A stretch of DNA of 64,000 nucleotides from Mauremys mutica. Its lineage: Eukaryota > Chordata > Testudines > Geoemydidae. The DNA is taken from contig NC_059074.1 in the NCBI RefSeq assembly GCF_020497125.1, forward strand, positions 193,618,915 through 193,682,914, given 5' to 3'. This document shows positions 44,842-57,600 of the stretch, one piece after another. Below the pieces are notes generated by a model. The model was not told where the DNA came from. It worked only from the letters and a program-made list of their open reading frames with translations, and did no database searches. Both the position numbers and the translations under genes were made by a program. Positions within the stretch are counted from its first letter, which is position 1; each line of letters starts with the position of its first letter.

Positions 44842-44934
44842 TGGTGAACATGAGGCTTGAACTCACAGCCTCAGCATATCTCCTCTCATCACTGCCCTAT
44901 TGTATTATGTGCTAGACAATTGCACCACCAGAGC
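44842..44934 (-). pseudogene. tRNA-Ile(UAU)-like pseudogene with an intron-like insert
   Basis: On the minus strand the head GCTCTGGTGGTGCAATTGTC, the D-arm remainder TAGCACA and the T-arm GAGTTCAAGCCTCA line up with vertebrate tRNA-Ile(UAU), which normally reads GCTCCAGTGGCGCAATCGG and GAGTTCGAGCCTCA. Between the anticodon region and the variable arm there is an extra stretch (GGGCAGTGATGAGAGGAGAT) resembling the intron characteristic of this tRNA gene. The anticodon loop has lost a base and the 3' acceptor strand no longer pairs with the 5' strand, so it should not make a working tRNA. Retention of the intron points to a DNA-level copy rather than a copy of mature tRNA. A tRNA-Ile-derived SINE head is the alternative. 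Confidence 0.6.
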
Positions 44935-45377
44935 ACAGAAACCTGGTGCTGTTGAGCTGAAACCTGGATTTTCTGCTGTCCCTGTTGAGCTTACTACTGC
45001 CTCACAAACTGTAGCCGAGGGAGCATAGGGAGATGTGTTATTGTTCTGCATGCAATTGCTGAACAAGGTCCCATGGCACTCACTTAAGACAACATGATTC
45101 TTACTCTGCGGTGCAGCCACAGTTGTTCTTATTCAGCTATGTAGCAGCAGAACGGGGCTGAACTGAGATAGATATTTGGCCTGGCCTGGCTCCTATTGCA
45201 ACCTTGTGCCATCCCTGAGGATTTTGATCCGTTCAGCAACACCAGGGAAAGTTGTCCCAGGCACTGGCCTAGAGTAACAGGCTGTGCACAGGAGTCTGAT
45301 GCACTGCCAGCATCTCCAATTAGTGGCTTTATCTTTGCCATTCTGAATCTGAAGAGGTTGCAGCTACTATACTGATA

Positions 45378-45630
45378 GGATGTGGTGTTGCCTAGTGGTT
45401 AGAGCACTGACTGGGACTCAGGAGACAGGTTTTATTCCTGGCTCTGTGACTGGTCTGCTGGATGACACTGGGAGTCACCACCTCACCGCTCAATGCCTCA
45501 GTTTTCTCATCTGTAAAATGGGGATATTTATACTGCCCTCCTTTGTAAAGAACTTTAAGATCTGCTGATAAAAATTGCTGTATAAATAGGTATTATTTAT
45601 TTATTATTATTATTACTACTACTATTAGAA
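45378..45630 (+). repeat. CORE-SINE (MIR-like) with TTA tail
   Basis: All parts of a MIR-type SINE can be followed in order: the tRNA-like head (TAGTGGTTAGAGCACTGA), the CORE (CTCAGTTTTCTCATCTGTAA then AATGGGGATA), the LINE-like tail (TAAAGAACTTTAAGATCTGC), and a TTA/ATT run at 45594-45630. It is unusually complete for such an old family. Confidence 0.8.
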
Positions 45631-46149
45631 GTTCAGCTAGATCAGACAGAGATTAGATAAGCAGTATCATCACTCTGCTCTTGACATTTAGGTTTGTGGC
45701 AGGAATTGATTAAGAGCTATGTGAGAGAGGCCCCAATGTTGGAACTGTGCCAGGGGTTTTCTCCCATCTTGAGCCTTAAGTATGGTGCAGCTGAACAGCC
45801 AGCTCCACATTCTCATTGTAGATCTGCTGTTGCAAATCCCATACACATATGCTGCACATCAAAGGGGTGGTGAAGAGAGAGTAAGCGATGGTTTGCACAT
45901 TGCTCTTTTGGGTGATCTGTCAGTAAGATTAATTGCAGCTGGTTCATATGCTCGGGTGATGGGTTGGCCACTCACCCACTGGCCAGTGCTGGGTAGTCCC
46001 ACAAGAGCTCTCCCAGAGGAACATATATACCTGTTTACTTCCCGGGAGTAAACATACCAGACGGAAAACCCAGAAACCAAAGACTGCAGACACTCAAAGT
46101 CTCCTCTGCTATGATGTCCTGCTAGTGATCCTTGACCTGGGGAAGGTAC

Positions 46150-47290
46150 GCATTTGGCCACCTAAATTGCATGGGGGACCTGAAACAAAATGGGGGGGGA
46201 GGATTTTCCTTATAGCCATTAACCTAAAGGATGGGATACACACCTGGATGCAGGTGTCCCCGATTCAAGTCCCCCCTTCTCCTGAGCGGAAAAGATTATT
46301 TGAACAGGGATGGGCCTCCCCTACTGAATTGGGCCCCCCCAGTTTGTGAATTGCTCTGGGGCTTAGGCAGAAGATAAGTGGCCAGACACCTATCATAAGT
46401 CAGTAAAGCACGTGTTCAGGCAGGAGATAAGTGCCCCAGTGACTAGAGTGGGGTCTGCAGCGTGCTTGCCCAGAGGCAAAAACGTAGGCACTGAGTGAAT
46501 GTAGGTGTCTACAGGGTTAGGCGGCACCTATTGAGTTCCGGGGGGGGCGGGGGAGGACGAGGGCTGCACCCACCCACATCTGAAGGCCCCCCTTCCCCAG
46601 CCTAAGGGGAGGAGCTACCAAACCCAGGGCTCAAGTGAGATCGGGGGACAACTAATGACAGGAGTGAGGGTCACAGGTTCAAAATCAGGGATGCAGAAGG
46701 GGACAGGGCTGCCCAGAGGATTCAGGGGGCCTGGGATCTTCGGCGGCAAGGTCCCCTGCTACCGAATACCCACCCCAGGACCCGCCACCGAAGTGCCGGA
46801 AGGATCCCCGCCGCCGAATTGCCGACGACAAGCCGGAGCGGAAGAAGCTCCAGGGGCCCGGGCCCCGCAAGAGTTTTCCAGGGCCCCCGGAGCAAGTGAA
46901 GGACCCTGCTCCAGGGGCCCTGAAAAACTCTCGTGGGGGGCCCCTGCGGGGCCTGAGGCAAATTGCCCCACTTGCCCCCCCCACCCCGGGCGGCCCTGGA
47001 AGGGGACACCAAGCAGAGAACCCTGGACAGCACCCACAGCTCCTCAAAGCTGTGTAGGGAGCCAGCAGACATGGACCAGAGGAACTCTGCCCATATGTGT
47101 GATCGAAAGGAGGACCAGAAGCAGGCCCCACAGTTGCAGAGCACCTCCCCATCCAACAGCCTCCTCCTGGTGGAATAGATGGCCACAGTGAGCAGGAAGT
47201 TTGTGGATCACAGTGGTGCTTACAAACAGGATTTAGGTGCCTAAAAACAGATCTTGGGTGCCTAAGTACTTTCACGGATCACACCCTGAT
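46150..47290. repeat. Dispersed repeat with TTAGGTGCCTAA motifs, split by a hAT element
   Basis: This GC-variable segment shares short motifs with the repeat at 36120-37230, such as GGATTTAGGTGCCTAAAA (47230-47247), CCAGACACCTATCATAAGTC, and CCAGGTGTCC-like words. The hAT element at 46704-46998 interrupts it. I do not recognise a named family. Confidence 0.4.
46696..47006. mobile_element. Nonautonomous hAT element with perfect 8-bp target duplication
   Basis: The 295-bp element (46704-46998) starts CAGGGCTGCCC and ends GGGCGGCCCTG, giving terminal inverted repeats. It is flanked on both sides by GAAGGGGA (46696-46703 and 46999-47006), the 8-bp duplication expected of hAT transposition. The interior is GC-rich without transposase; the open frames read through it are not genes. 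Confidence 0.85.
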
Positions 47291-48461
47291 AGATCTGAAC
47301 ATACTGTAACAGGAAAGTGGGTTTCTTCTGCTGACCCACCATGTTAGCAGATTTCAGAGCCTTTCAGGCAACATGGACTGATTCCTGCTGGTGACAAGAT
47401 CAGTGTGTTAGCTCCATGTTGGATATAAGGGAGTGGCTTTAACAAGGGGCTAAAATAGACAGGCCCCTACAAGGATGCCCAGGTTTGGGGAGAAAACTTA
47501 GGCCGCAGTTTACATTTTTATTGTTATTTCAGTTAGGAAGAAAGCCATGCCCAGGAAGGAGATAAGTTGTGAGTACAGAGTACAGAGTGTGTTCAGAGAA
47601 AAAGGGAACTCCCCTCGCTTACCCCTGGGTCGAGAAGTGCACTCTGGACAAAGGAGGAAAATGGAAGAAGTCCTACCATGGAAGACGGACTGACAGAAAG
47701 AGCAGCAGCACCAGACCATGCTGCAGTTTACGAGGGAACAGAAAGCTCAGCGGGAACAGCGGCAGGCCCCGGTTTCAGCCCAAGAATAACAGCTGCACCA
47801 CTTACACAGGCTCTGCAGCAAGCCCAGGCTCAGGTCCAGCAGCAACAACAAATGCAGCTGCTTTAGTGGCACATGAACTGAGGAGCACCGCCTAGACAGC
47901 CAGTAATCTCCAGCCCATCCCTGGCCAAACTAGGATCCGAAGACGCAGTCGGTCACTTTCAAATGAGTAGCTATAGGACAGCCCAGTTGGAGAAGAAGTT
48001 TGCCTTTCCTCTGACCCATTTCTGACCAATGAGGGACAAGTGGTATATTGGGCCCGGGATGCGGCTATACAATATAAGGCAGAGTTTTGAAGGTTTCAAA
48101 GTGAACCCTGGTCCTTAGGGGGAGCAGCTGGATACCTTCAGCTAGAGTGTGGTGGGCTGGGTGGGTTCAAACCCAAGCCTCACACAGAACAGGAGCTAAT
48201 AAACATCAGAATGGAGCAGGATTTAGAGTGTGCGCCTTGGAGGGACATATGTAGGTACCCCAGCTCTGTCTGGCCACGCTAGCAAAGGGTGTCCAGCACA
48301 CAGAGGAGTAGCTGGAGGATGATCTGTCAGACCAGCCACTTCTGCATCCTAAATCTGAGGGGAAAATGAAGAGATCTGGGGACTCCAAAGAGAGTAACCA
48401 CAGCCCCTCCAATTGTATGGGAAGCTGGGGCCCTTGAAGAGATTTTGCCTCCACATGGTAT

Positions 48462-48600
48462 TGTGATTATTCTTATTTACGGTATATATTGTGTTAGCAC
48501 CTAAGGACCTCAAAGAGAATTAATAGTTCTAGGTACTATACAAACAAACAGCACAAAAACAGTGCCTGCCCCAGACAGCTCACTGTCTAGGATTTGGACA
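48462..48600 (+). repeat. Ancient LINE/SINE tail remnant (L2/MIR-like)
   Basis: The order TAGCACCTAAGGACCTC, then CTAGGTACTATACAAACA, then GTGCCTGCCCCAGACAGCTC resembles the widespread amniote 3' tail that ends in 'tgccccaaagagcttacagtct'. It is strongly diverged, so family assignment is tentative. Confidence 0.4.
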
Positions 48601-49105
48601 AAACATAGCAGGGATACAAACAAAGAAGGCATCGGGGATGGGAGGACAATGTTTCAGTGAAGATAGCATGTGTCTTCATGAGTTTGTTGTGTAGCAATCT
48701 CAGTAGTCACAGTAATGGCTATGGGACGACAGAATATATGGCTGCCTGAGATTATGGCCTGTGGGATAGCCGTAGGCCAGTACAGCTAGAAGAAGAGATG
48801 ATGTCCAGCCTAGTTCACCAGAATGTGGCCACCCATTAGTATGGGAGACATTAGTCAGAGCTGAGCTATTAGAGATGGCAGAAACCATTAAGGTTGCCTT
48901 TGTCCATGGAGAATGCTGGACATCTCTCTCAACTGTAATCCCCCTTTAATTTGGGGAATTCAAATAGGTCAACCCATGTGGGGATATCCAGCTCATTAGT
49001 CTGGCCAATTGTCTTAGGGAGAGACTAGAAACAGTTCCAGGACGCCATGGGACATTGAGAGCCCTGGCACAGGAAATGAATGCCACAGGCAGCAAGAAGA
49101 CCACA

Positions 49106-49372
49106 GGGCAAATCCTCAGATGGCATAAATTGTCATAAGAATGGCCATACTGAGTCAGACCAATGGTCCATATAGTCCAGTATCCTGTCTTCCAACAGTG
49201 GCCAGTGCCAGATGCTTCAGAGAGACTGAACTTTACACAGGCAATTTATTGAGTGATCCACCCATGTCATCCAGTTCCAGCTTCTGGCAGTCACAGGTTT
49301 AGGGACATTAAGGTCCCGGCTCCATTGAAGTCAATGGAATGAGGATAAGTTACAGCAGGTGAGGATCTGCAT
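49106..49372. repeat. Palindromic element split by a CR1 3'-end fragment
   Basis: The left arm (49106-49132, CAAATCCTCAGATGGCATAAA) and right arm (49313-49372, with CCATTGAAGTCAATGG and GGTGAGGATCTGCAT) are imperfect inverted copies typical of the foldback family. Between them, 49133-49308 matches the antisense 3' end of a CR1-family LINE (GGCCATACTGAGTCAGACCA at its left). The CR1 fragment therefore inserted after the palindrome. Confidence 0.65.
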
Positions 49373-49840
49373 CTAAATCTTCTGGCATCAGTAAGGGACT
49401 TCAAAAGCACCTGAGTGACTTTCAGTGGAACTTATGCTTTTAAGTCACTTAGACACTTTTTAAAACTTCACTGTTCAGAAACTAGATCGTCAGTTGGTTA
49501 CAGAGGGCTAGATGACAATGAACACATCCCAAGGCAGTGGGAGGGGACGTGTGTAAGAAGATGGCAGGGTTCTTCTGTTGAGCTACCTTGTTGGCAGGTA
49601 TTAAAACCACCAGAGAGAGACACTGACTCATTTTGACTCTATTCAGGATACAAGGCGGTAGAGGGGGGTTGGCAGAGGGACTGAGATTTTGGACAGAAGT
49701 CCCTACAAGGAAAACTAAGGACTAGCTACATTTGGGAAGAAATCCAAGGCTGAGTTTTATGGGGTTTTTTGTCATTTGAGTCCCCAATAAAGTCAAACCA
49801 GAGGAAGGAGGTAAGTTTGGACTAAATACAGAGTGTGTAG

Positions 49841-52800
49841 ATGCTGTTCAAAGCAGGGGAGAAATCAATCAGCTTACATGTATTAAAGCCAGTTCTAAAG
49901 TTGGGCATAGTAGTATGATATCAGGGAGGGATTTGCCCTGATTACCTAGTCACTGTTTGCAGATTTTAGAACACTTGTTTGTAATATTAGAAAACATAGA
50001 TTTGATATGAGTAAAATTCCCCCCACACCTACACTAAGCTTTACAATCACTTTAGTCCAAGGAGGTAAGATTTAGAGTCCTTCCCCAGAGGCTATACCCA
50101 CAAACTCACTCTTGATTTCTGTACAGCAGGGATGTGTGCACAGGTCTGTGAAGGCTCCTGGATGAAGCCCTAGGATTGTGTGGATCCATCAACTGGTCCT
50201 CCTCCATGTAGCCAGGGGAGCAAGCAGGGAAGAAAAGCTCTTCCAGGACTAAAATTAGTCTAGCAATTGCAGAGCAGAGCCACTGCTGCTCTGTGACCTG
50301 GGGTGTGGGACGATTCTTTCTCCCTCCTCTGGCCCTGGAGAAACTCCCAGATCACAGCTCAATTGTTTGGCCTCTGTATTAGGGAAGGATGTGGGTATGC
50401 ATTTGGGAGGTTAAAGGGGTGCATAGACCCTCTACAGCATTGTGCGTTTCGCTCTCTGAATACAAAAGTGCATCAAAATAAAAATCAGTTCAAAGAGTTG
50501 CCTCGGAAATAAATACAAAATTATACAAGATTTTGTCTGAAGGAAGAAAAAAAACTCCTTGGATTACCAAATTGAGTGTTCTTCATACAAGATATTTTCC
50601 CCACTGGAGAAGTAAGCAAAATTCCATAGATTGATCTAAGAAACTTTGTCCATCATCTGAGACTTTCTTTAGAACCATAAATAAGTTATGACTGAGATGA
50701 GTAAATGCGTTTTAATCTAACAGGTGAATGGAAGAATGCAGTAGTTTAAGGTTCCAATCCCAATTAGATCATTACCTCCATAATATAGTGTGTATTTTAC
50801 ACAGGGCCTGATCCTGCAAACATCCGTTCATGTGATGAGTTAATCACATGAGCTGTGTCATCAATTTTAATTAAACTATTTTCATTAGTAAGGATTTATA
50901 AAATAAGACCCTAACTATGTATAAAGTATATAATCTCATAGACACTATGACTAATTCTACATAAATGTAATGCTTCAAAGCAGTTTTCCTAAACTATAAA
51001 ATTACCGATAAATGTCTATCTTAAAATGATTACTAAAATACAAAAGCGTTGTTTTTACTTTTGTGATAGATTCATTAAGGAACATGTATATTTAAAATCA
51101 TAGTCTCTCTTTGTTAAATGTTCTAAGTATGGCTGAGAATGAGTTGAATTTAAAGGACTATTCTCTGCCATGTGAGTAATTCAAAACAAATTTTGGCCCA
51201 AAGGTTTATTAACTAGAATTTGAAATATATTATAAGTTGCAATAAATGTACATCAAGAAAAATATAAAGGTGGGGGAAATGTTCTTTACTTCATGTTAGA
51301 ATTTCTTAGTAACATAACTTTGTTATACTGTAATCAAAAATGGAAAACCAGCACTAAAACAAAGTGTTACAAACATTAATATAGTGGTTGAAGTTACTGA
51401 TCAATTCTTTCACTCTGGGTGACCTTCAAAACTGTAGGTTTAAAATTTTTAAACATTCTATGGAATGAACAAATATATTAATCTCTAACATATATGCTAC
51501 TTTTCCCTTTAAAAATCCTTTGCTAAATGAATTAGATTTAGTTTTTTAAAAACTTTTAAAGTTCTCTTGATAGTTACAGATGGTTTAATCTTTGGAACCT
51601 ATTATGTGTTCATTTTCCCTTCAGCATTAATTATACATAATTACCTCCACTTTGCCCATACCCTTTTAAAAACTAAATCTGTTCACATTTTTCATGTAAA
51701 CGTAAGATTTTTTTTAAAACTAAATATCTCTATTTTTAAAAGGATGGGGTGCCCATTTTGTGAATAAAAAGATGAGTGACCCAGTGTGAAGAAAACTGTT
51801 TTTATTTAAATTTCTCTAATATAGCTTAATTACTTTTTAAACTCTGGAAACAATTAGGTTATAGTCCTTTGAAGTGAGACAGACAACTCCTCATGCTGGG
51901 AGCAGAATGCATGTCATTGTTTTCTTTTTAGGCAGAAGGCAACGGTATATTGTGTGTGTGTCATTTCAGATGATGTTGGAAAGGGAATTTAGTGCATCCT
52001 ACTTTTATTGTGAGCAACAATGCAAAGTTAATGTGCTTCATTAGTGAGATCGGACTTTCAGATATACGGAGTAGAATGATTAATACTGAAGGATGTGAAA
52101 ATTATAATGTATATGCTTATGGAAATCACGGAAACGGATATTCTGGTTAAATGCAAAGTAGCGTTGAATGACACTGATATTGTAAAAGATTGAAGAGGAC
52201 TGTTCTCACTTTTCAACCTCATCATCTCATCCCTCACACAAGCCACCAAATTGTGGGAGTCTATTCTCTCCCCCTCTGTCCTTCCCCCACCCCCATCACA
52301 GTTCACTGTCAGGTGCTTTTCCTGGACATACATGGATCAAAGGAAGCCCAGAATATAAGTGGTTATTTGTGAGGCTGAAATCCTATCTCTGTGAACATGA
52401 GAGAGAAAATGGGAAGAGGATGCTGACTGCATTTTGGCATCTCAGGATCTGTTGGTATTACCGCAAAGAGCAGGTGGGGGCCGGTGAGCTCTCACCGGGT
52501 GCCTCATTAGAGGCTAACACTGTGACTATTATTGGATCAGATCACATCAGGTGGAGAGGAGCTGAGCCTATGCTGACACCTGAGGCAGCCTACTCTGCTC
52601 TGACCTTGGCAATCAACTGTCAAGGTCAGCCTTGATTCCCCCCCCCCCCCCCATCTGCTTAGGGGACTTCTTGGGGGGAGAAAAGGCACCGAGCATTTAC
52701 ACTGAGGTGCAGCCTCCTTCCTAAGCAAGCCAGGTGCTGAGCGTATGTGGCCGGGGGTGGACTTCTGCAAGTGCTTTTAATAGGTCAAAAATACACTATG

Positions 52801-52899
52801 CCTCCCTATTGTCAGGAATGAAGAGCCCTCCTTTAGGGCACTCTCACCCTTTCCAATAGGAATGCTCCACACAGTCTCCAGCCAGCAGCCCTCCCGGGT
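49841..52899. other. Intergenic DNA, no gene seen
   Basis: The sequence is AT-rich at 50.5-52.2 kb and more mixed beyond that. A fragment like the palindrome family (CCTGATCCTGCAAA near 50806) and a C15 run at 52638-52652 are the only marks I recognise. Confidence 0.5.
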
Positions 52900-54600
52900 G
52901 GGGGGGGGCAGTTTTCACATTGTTTTCCTCGCCCCTATCTATCAACAAACAAGGAGTTCAGACATGACACCTTAATGCTTTCAGCTGCGGATGCTCCCGC
53001 TCGCGTGAAAGCGAAGGTGGGGGCAGAGCGCGCCGAGCAGCTGCTCAAGGAATTCAGTCTCCGGGGGGGGGGGGGGTTCCCCCCTTCCTTTGCCTGAAAA
53101 TAAATCCCGCCCGCACCAAACCCGAAACTACATATTTATTTGCATGTCATGTTTCTAATGTGGTGGGAAACCAAGACGGATCTGTGTGGTGGGGAGAAGC
53201 TGCCTTTCACCTTTCAGGATCACTCTCCTAAATAAAAAAGAATTGACCAGCTCTGGGCGCGAGCATTTATCTTGAGGTTGCGGTCATTATCTTTATTATA
53301 GAACCTCGGCAATATATAAATCCAGCAGTTACTACCCCACAATAAAACTGTAGTGCCGGGGACACCTTACTATTACTTTCTTAATAATCTGCCATCCCTC
53401 TGCCTTTAAATCATTCTAGCCCTGTCTTCCCACTTGCCCGCGAGGATCTGTCTTCCCCCCCTGGAGGTGCAGACCGCTCCGTTCGTTTCCAGCCTGCCTG
53501 ACCACAAGAAGTTTTCCTGTTTGGACTTTCCGATCGCTGCCCGGATCTGCCTCTCAACCCCGAGTGGGACTTTTCACGTCCTAAAGCTCTGGTCGTCCCA
53601 CCTGAGCCAGTCTCTGGCTGTGTGGAGGCAGGAGGAAGGGGGCTTTCGGACCCCACTCGTTTTACCTCCAGGTGACACGCTGCACTGCTTGGAAACGCGT
53701 GTCCAAGGGCCACCGTGGCTTTGAGTGATAGCTACATCGCTTACGTGCCGGGGTCAGGGACATGCAGTTCTCCAGCCCCTCTGCCCGCACTGTCTGATCC
53801 CAGCTCCGTTCAGTGGCAGGAAGCAGCCTGGGCAATCCAGTCCCAAGAGTGAGTCCCGGATCGCACTGCTAGCTGTTTCCTAACCGCAGCAAAGGTGTCC
53901 AGCCGGCGAGGGGAGCCTCCCTCTCGCACCGCGAGGCGCGGGGGAGGATCCCCGCCGGCGGAGACAATGGGCAGGATATGAATGGGCCTGGCACTGCGAG
54001 GGCTGAGCAGCCCAGCGCCGGCATCTTCCCGAGGGATGCGAGTCTCTGCTGAGGGCGCAGTGGCGGGCCAGCCTCTCCCTTTCTGGGAGGGGAGGGGAGG
54101 GGAGGGGGGCTTCCCTCCGCAGCCTGCAGAGTCTGTTCGGGTTCGCTCCTCTCCCCCCTGATGCTCAGCTCCCTCCTCCTGCCAGCGCTTATGGGTGGGA
54201 TCCCCCCTCTTTGCGGCGGGACCCTTAGGGGCTGGCTTGCCTGGTCCCAGCAGCCTCCCAGCGATGGGCGACTGTCCCAGTCCGCACCCATCCAGCCTCA
54301 GCTAGTCCCAGCAAACCCACCACCAGCCACAAAAGGATCCTGACCAAAGGACGCCGCCCTCCTCCGAGGGGAGGAGGGGACAGACAAAGCAGACAGGTTA
54401 GCCCAGGAAAGAAAATAAACAGGCGAGAGGCTGCGTCTCTTCCTTTGGTCTTTCCTGCTGGCCTGTCAACAAATTGTCCTAATAACCATCCCAGCCAGGC
54501 TTGTGTGAGATCCCAACTCCAGCTCCCAGGCTGAACGCTAAAACCCTGCCAGGAAAACCTGGGGCTGCGCCGCTCCACGCCTCGCGCTGCCTAGTTTAGT
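52900..54600. promoter_or_regulatory. CpG-rich stretch, candidate regulatory region
   Basis: CpG frequency is raised here, especially at 53430-54300 (for example CCGCGAGGCGCGGGGGAGG near 53930). An octamer motif ATTTGCAT lies at 53138-53145 and G14 at 53063-53076. The open frames are short and of biased composition. A second promoter-like island for a noncoding transcript, or an enhancer, is possible; neither is shown. Confidence 0.5.
54085..54109 (+). other. Potential G-quadruplex tract
   Basis: Five consecutive G runs of three to six bases are separated by single adenines, an arrangement strongly predicted to fold into a G-quadruplex on the plus strand. It lies inside the CpG-rich stretch at 52.9-54.6 kb. 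Confidence 0.65.
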
Positions 54601-57600
54601 TTATTTTATTTTAACAAACAAGAACAGTCCATCTGCACTCCTATGTATCTACAGCCACGAGGCTGCGCCTGGTTGTTTTGTTTCTAATTGTGTTTTACCG
54701 GGATGATTCCTTCTCGCTTTTAAAACAAGCGGGGTGGAAAAGTACTCACATTGGGGACCAGGGAGGTGGGGCAAACCGCGTTTTTATTTATACCTTTGAC
54801 ATTTAAAAGAGCATAATTAATTTGTCCTGCTTGCATTAACATTGCCGAGGAAGGTTCAGAAATCTAACCGGCAAAAAAAAAAAAAAAAAGTGGGGGGGAG
54901 AGGGAAAGAGATAAGGTCGCTTGCAAAGCCTGGTATTTTTTTCCTTGAGATCTGTAATCAATCACTCGACTAGGAAGCAGCAAAATAGTAAAGATTCGAT
55001 AGATTAAAATGCAAATGAAAGGTAGAAAAAGAAACATTAACATGGCAATCAGAGATTTAATAATCGTAAATCACGGTGGATTGTTGTTGGGTTTTTTCCT
55101 CCTTTTTTGCATCTGCAGTTTGTGTGTGTGTGTGTGTGTTTTAATGTTTTAATCATATTCGTACTAGAAATAAATAATTTCGGAAACGAGACTAATTTTT
55201 CCCTATTTTAACCGTGGTCTAAAGCACTATTTTTTTAAAAAGTATGTAGCTCCAGATTGCAAACTATCATAAAAGAAAAAAAGCGAAGTTTGGTAAGTTC
55301 ACACGGGGATTTGAAGGGGGTATATTAACCCTACTACCTAGCCGTTGCGGTTTCTTTTACTTTCAAAGTGAACTAACACATGAATGTTTATGAGAAAGGA
55401 AACAACTGGCCTTGATTTACATATTTAATTCTAGCACCGAGTCGCACTGCGGCAAAAAAAAAAAAGTCAGTTCGCGAAATTAAAAATATAGCGAACAAAA
55501 AAGAGATTTGACGTATACAATCAATCCATTAGGTCCAGACCAGTTTCTTAGAAGATTGTGCAATTTCCAAAATCAAGGAACAACGCTCATTCAAAGCGGT
55601 AGCAAATGAACAAAAGCAAATGGATCGCAAATCCAGTTAAACTATCTGTCCTTATCGGTACCGAATATTTCTGTGTCCTTATATTACTGTGATCCCTTTG
55701 AAACCGCTATTTTAAAATTGCTATTTTGTTTCTTCACTTCCATGGACTCTAATCCAGTATTCTATGAATGGGTTTGGTTAAGTATTGATATGATTATTCT
55801 CCAAGAATGTAGCCTACACATAATTCTTTTAACTTTAGAGTGCAACACATGGACTTAATTTTGTATTACGGGGCGGGGTGGGGGGGGGTGTTAATCTTTA
55901 CTTCGTTGGTAATCTTTTGGGGATAGAGTGATACCAGAGGGTTGGAGGGGATCCTTCTCTGGTCACATTTTGAATAGCGTTACCCTTTCTCTTTATGTAC
56001 GAGGTGATCGACGTTAGCTTAACATTCTCCATGTCCCCTAAATTAAAATAAAAAGGTAATTGAATGCAGGGGATAGCTTTTAGAAACTCAACCTCTTACT
56101 TAAACGTGGCACCCAACTCTGGATCTGTCTCCTTCCCCGCCTCTGGCTAAACAAATCGAGTTTTCACTGTTGAGAGATCCCTGTCACAGCCCAATAACGT
56201 ATTTAGTTTAAAATTACGCGGGGCGCTTTCCCCTCCCACTCTGTATCCCCCTCCCCTTATTTAGGGTCTCTGCAACACGCTGACTTAAGTTCCCCAAGCT
56301 CACACAAACTCGCCACAATGTTAACGTGTCATCCCTCTTCGCTACTTAAATACTCCCTTGAATCGACAAATGAACTTCACTTGGGGTCGGCGGAGCTGCT
56401 GGCTTATTTCAAATGCAAAACGTGCCATTGGTTTGTTCTGGGAGGGGGGTGTGATTTGTTTCATTTGGGGTTGCGTGGGCTTTTTTATTTCTTTTATTTG
56501 ATTTTCTGTTGCATTTCTCTGCTTACCAACCCCTGCACCCGCCACCCACCTAAAACGAAGCGCTCTAACAACAGGACGATGATGCTGATCACTCCAATTT
56601 TCCAGCTCGTATTAATGAAAGTGGAGTGCCGGAGAGAAAACGGGGGGGGGGGGTTACCGCTGGTTGTTTTAAAGTAGTGACGCTGGCGAATGCGCCCACA
56701 GATTTGTTCTCGGGCGAGCTCTCCATACGGTCCCATGCCTGCGATGGAGTGGGGAGAGCTGTCGGCCCCACTTTGAAGGGGAAGATGTGGGAGACTCCCC
56801 GATCCTTATTCAGAATTTACATCTGATCCCCGCGCGGGGAAAAACCCCTCCCCAATCAGTGGCTACAGCTCATTTCGTTGAGATGCGAGACAGGTACTTG
56901 GTCTAGCATTTCTGCAAAAGGTTACACAAACCGCGGTCTTTCAGACAAGCGTTGGGCTGCCCTGCCGCGTCTGCACCAGCTCAGAGATTATATTTATTTA
57001 TATATATATATATTTGCACGCAGTCCTAAAGCCCGTGAGTACTTGTATTAAAACGGGACAAGCCGGACTTTGGCAGCCTCTGACCCCAGCATGCATGGCT
57101 CGGTTTCAGCGATCGCCCCCACCCCTTATGAGATAATGCAATTACAAACATCAATAAGGAGCTGCAAGGGGAATCATTATGCGGTGACAGTGATAAATGA
57201 TGGTGCCGAAATAGCAGGCTTTTTTTTTTTCTCTCCTAACAATCCAGGAGCCCAGGGGCTTTGGGGGCTGAACACAGTCACCAAGGAAACAGCTGACATC
57301 CAAAATGGCACCAAAGGGAAAAAAAATGAAGTCTTTCTTTCGCCTTTCACTCGTCCCCCCTTCTTCCAAAGAGTTTAGTTTCGGCTTTAGCGGCAGCTGC
57401 CACACAGACATTTAAGTTATTCCACACAGGAAAGGCCAGGGAGATTTTTCTCTGTCCGCTACATAAAACAGAAAGCTGGCTGCCCAGACTTTATTAACTA
57501 CTTTCATGCAAGTATCTCGGGGAGCCGAGCAAAGGCAGATCCCGCATTTCTGAGTAGGAACATGCTGTCTCCCAGTCCCAAGGCTTGATATTCACTCTGC

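Larger units (their letters stand above)
47300..49840 (+). mobile_element. Probable degenerate Gypsy-type LTR retrotransposon
   Basis: Two related segments of about 290 bp, 47300-47592 and 49550-49840, lie in direct orientation. They share blocks in the same order: TTCTTCTG, AGTCCCTACAAGGA or its variant, GGAAGGAGRTAAGTT, and TACAGAGTGTG at the right end. I read them as diverged LTRs. Just inside the left one, 47678-47866 has a short open frame with Ala-rich and Gln-rich composition (for example QALQQAQAQVQQQQQMQLL), like the start of Gypsy gag proteins in turtles. No protease, reverse transcriptase or integrase remains; later insertions (48462-48600, 49133-49308) and deletion account for the interior. 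The two repeats could instead be independent copies of one family. Confidence 0.45.

Noticed and set aside
46685..47275. 196-codon minus-strand open frame
   Set aside because: It reads straight through the hAT element with intact 8-bp duplications and is Gly/Pro/Ser-rich.
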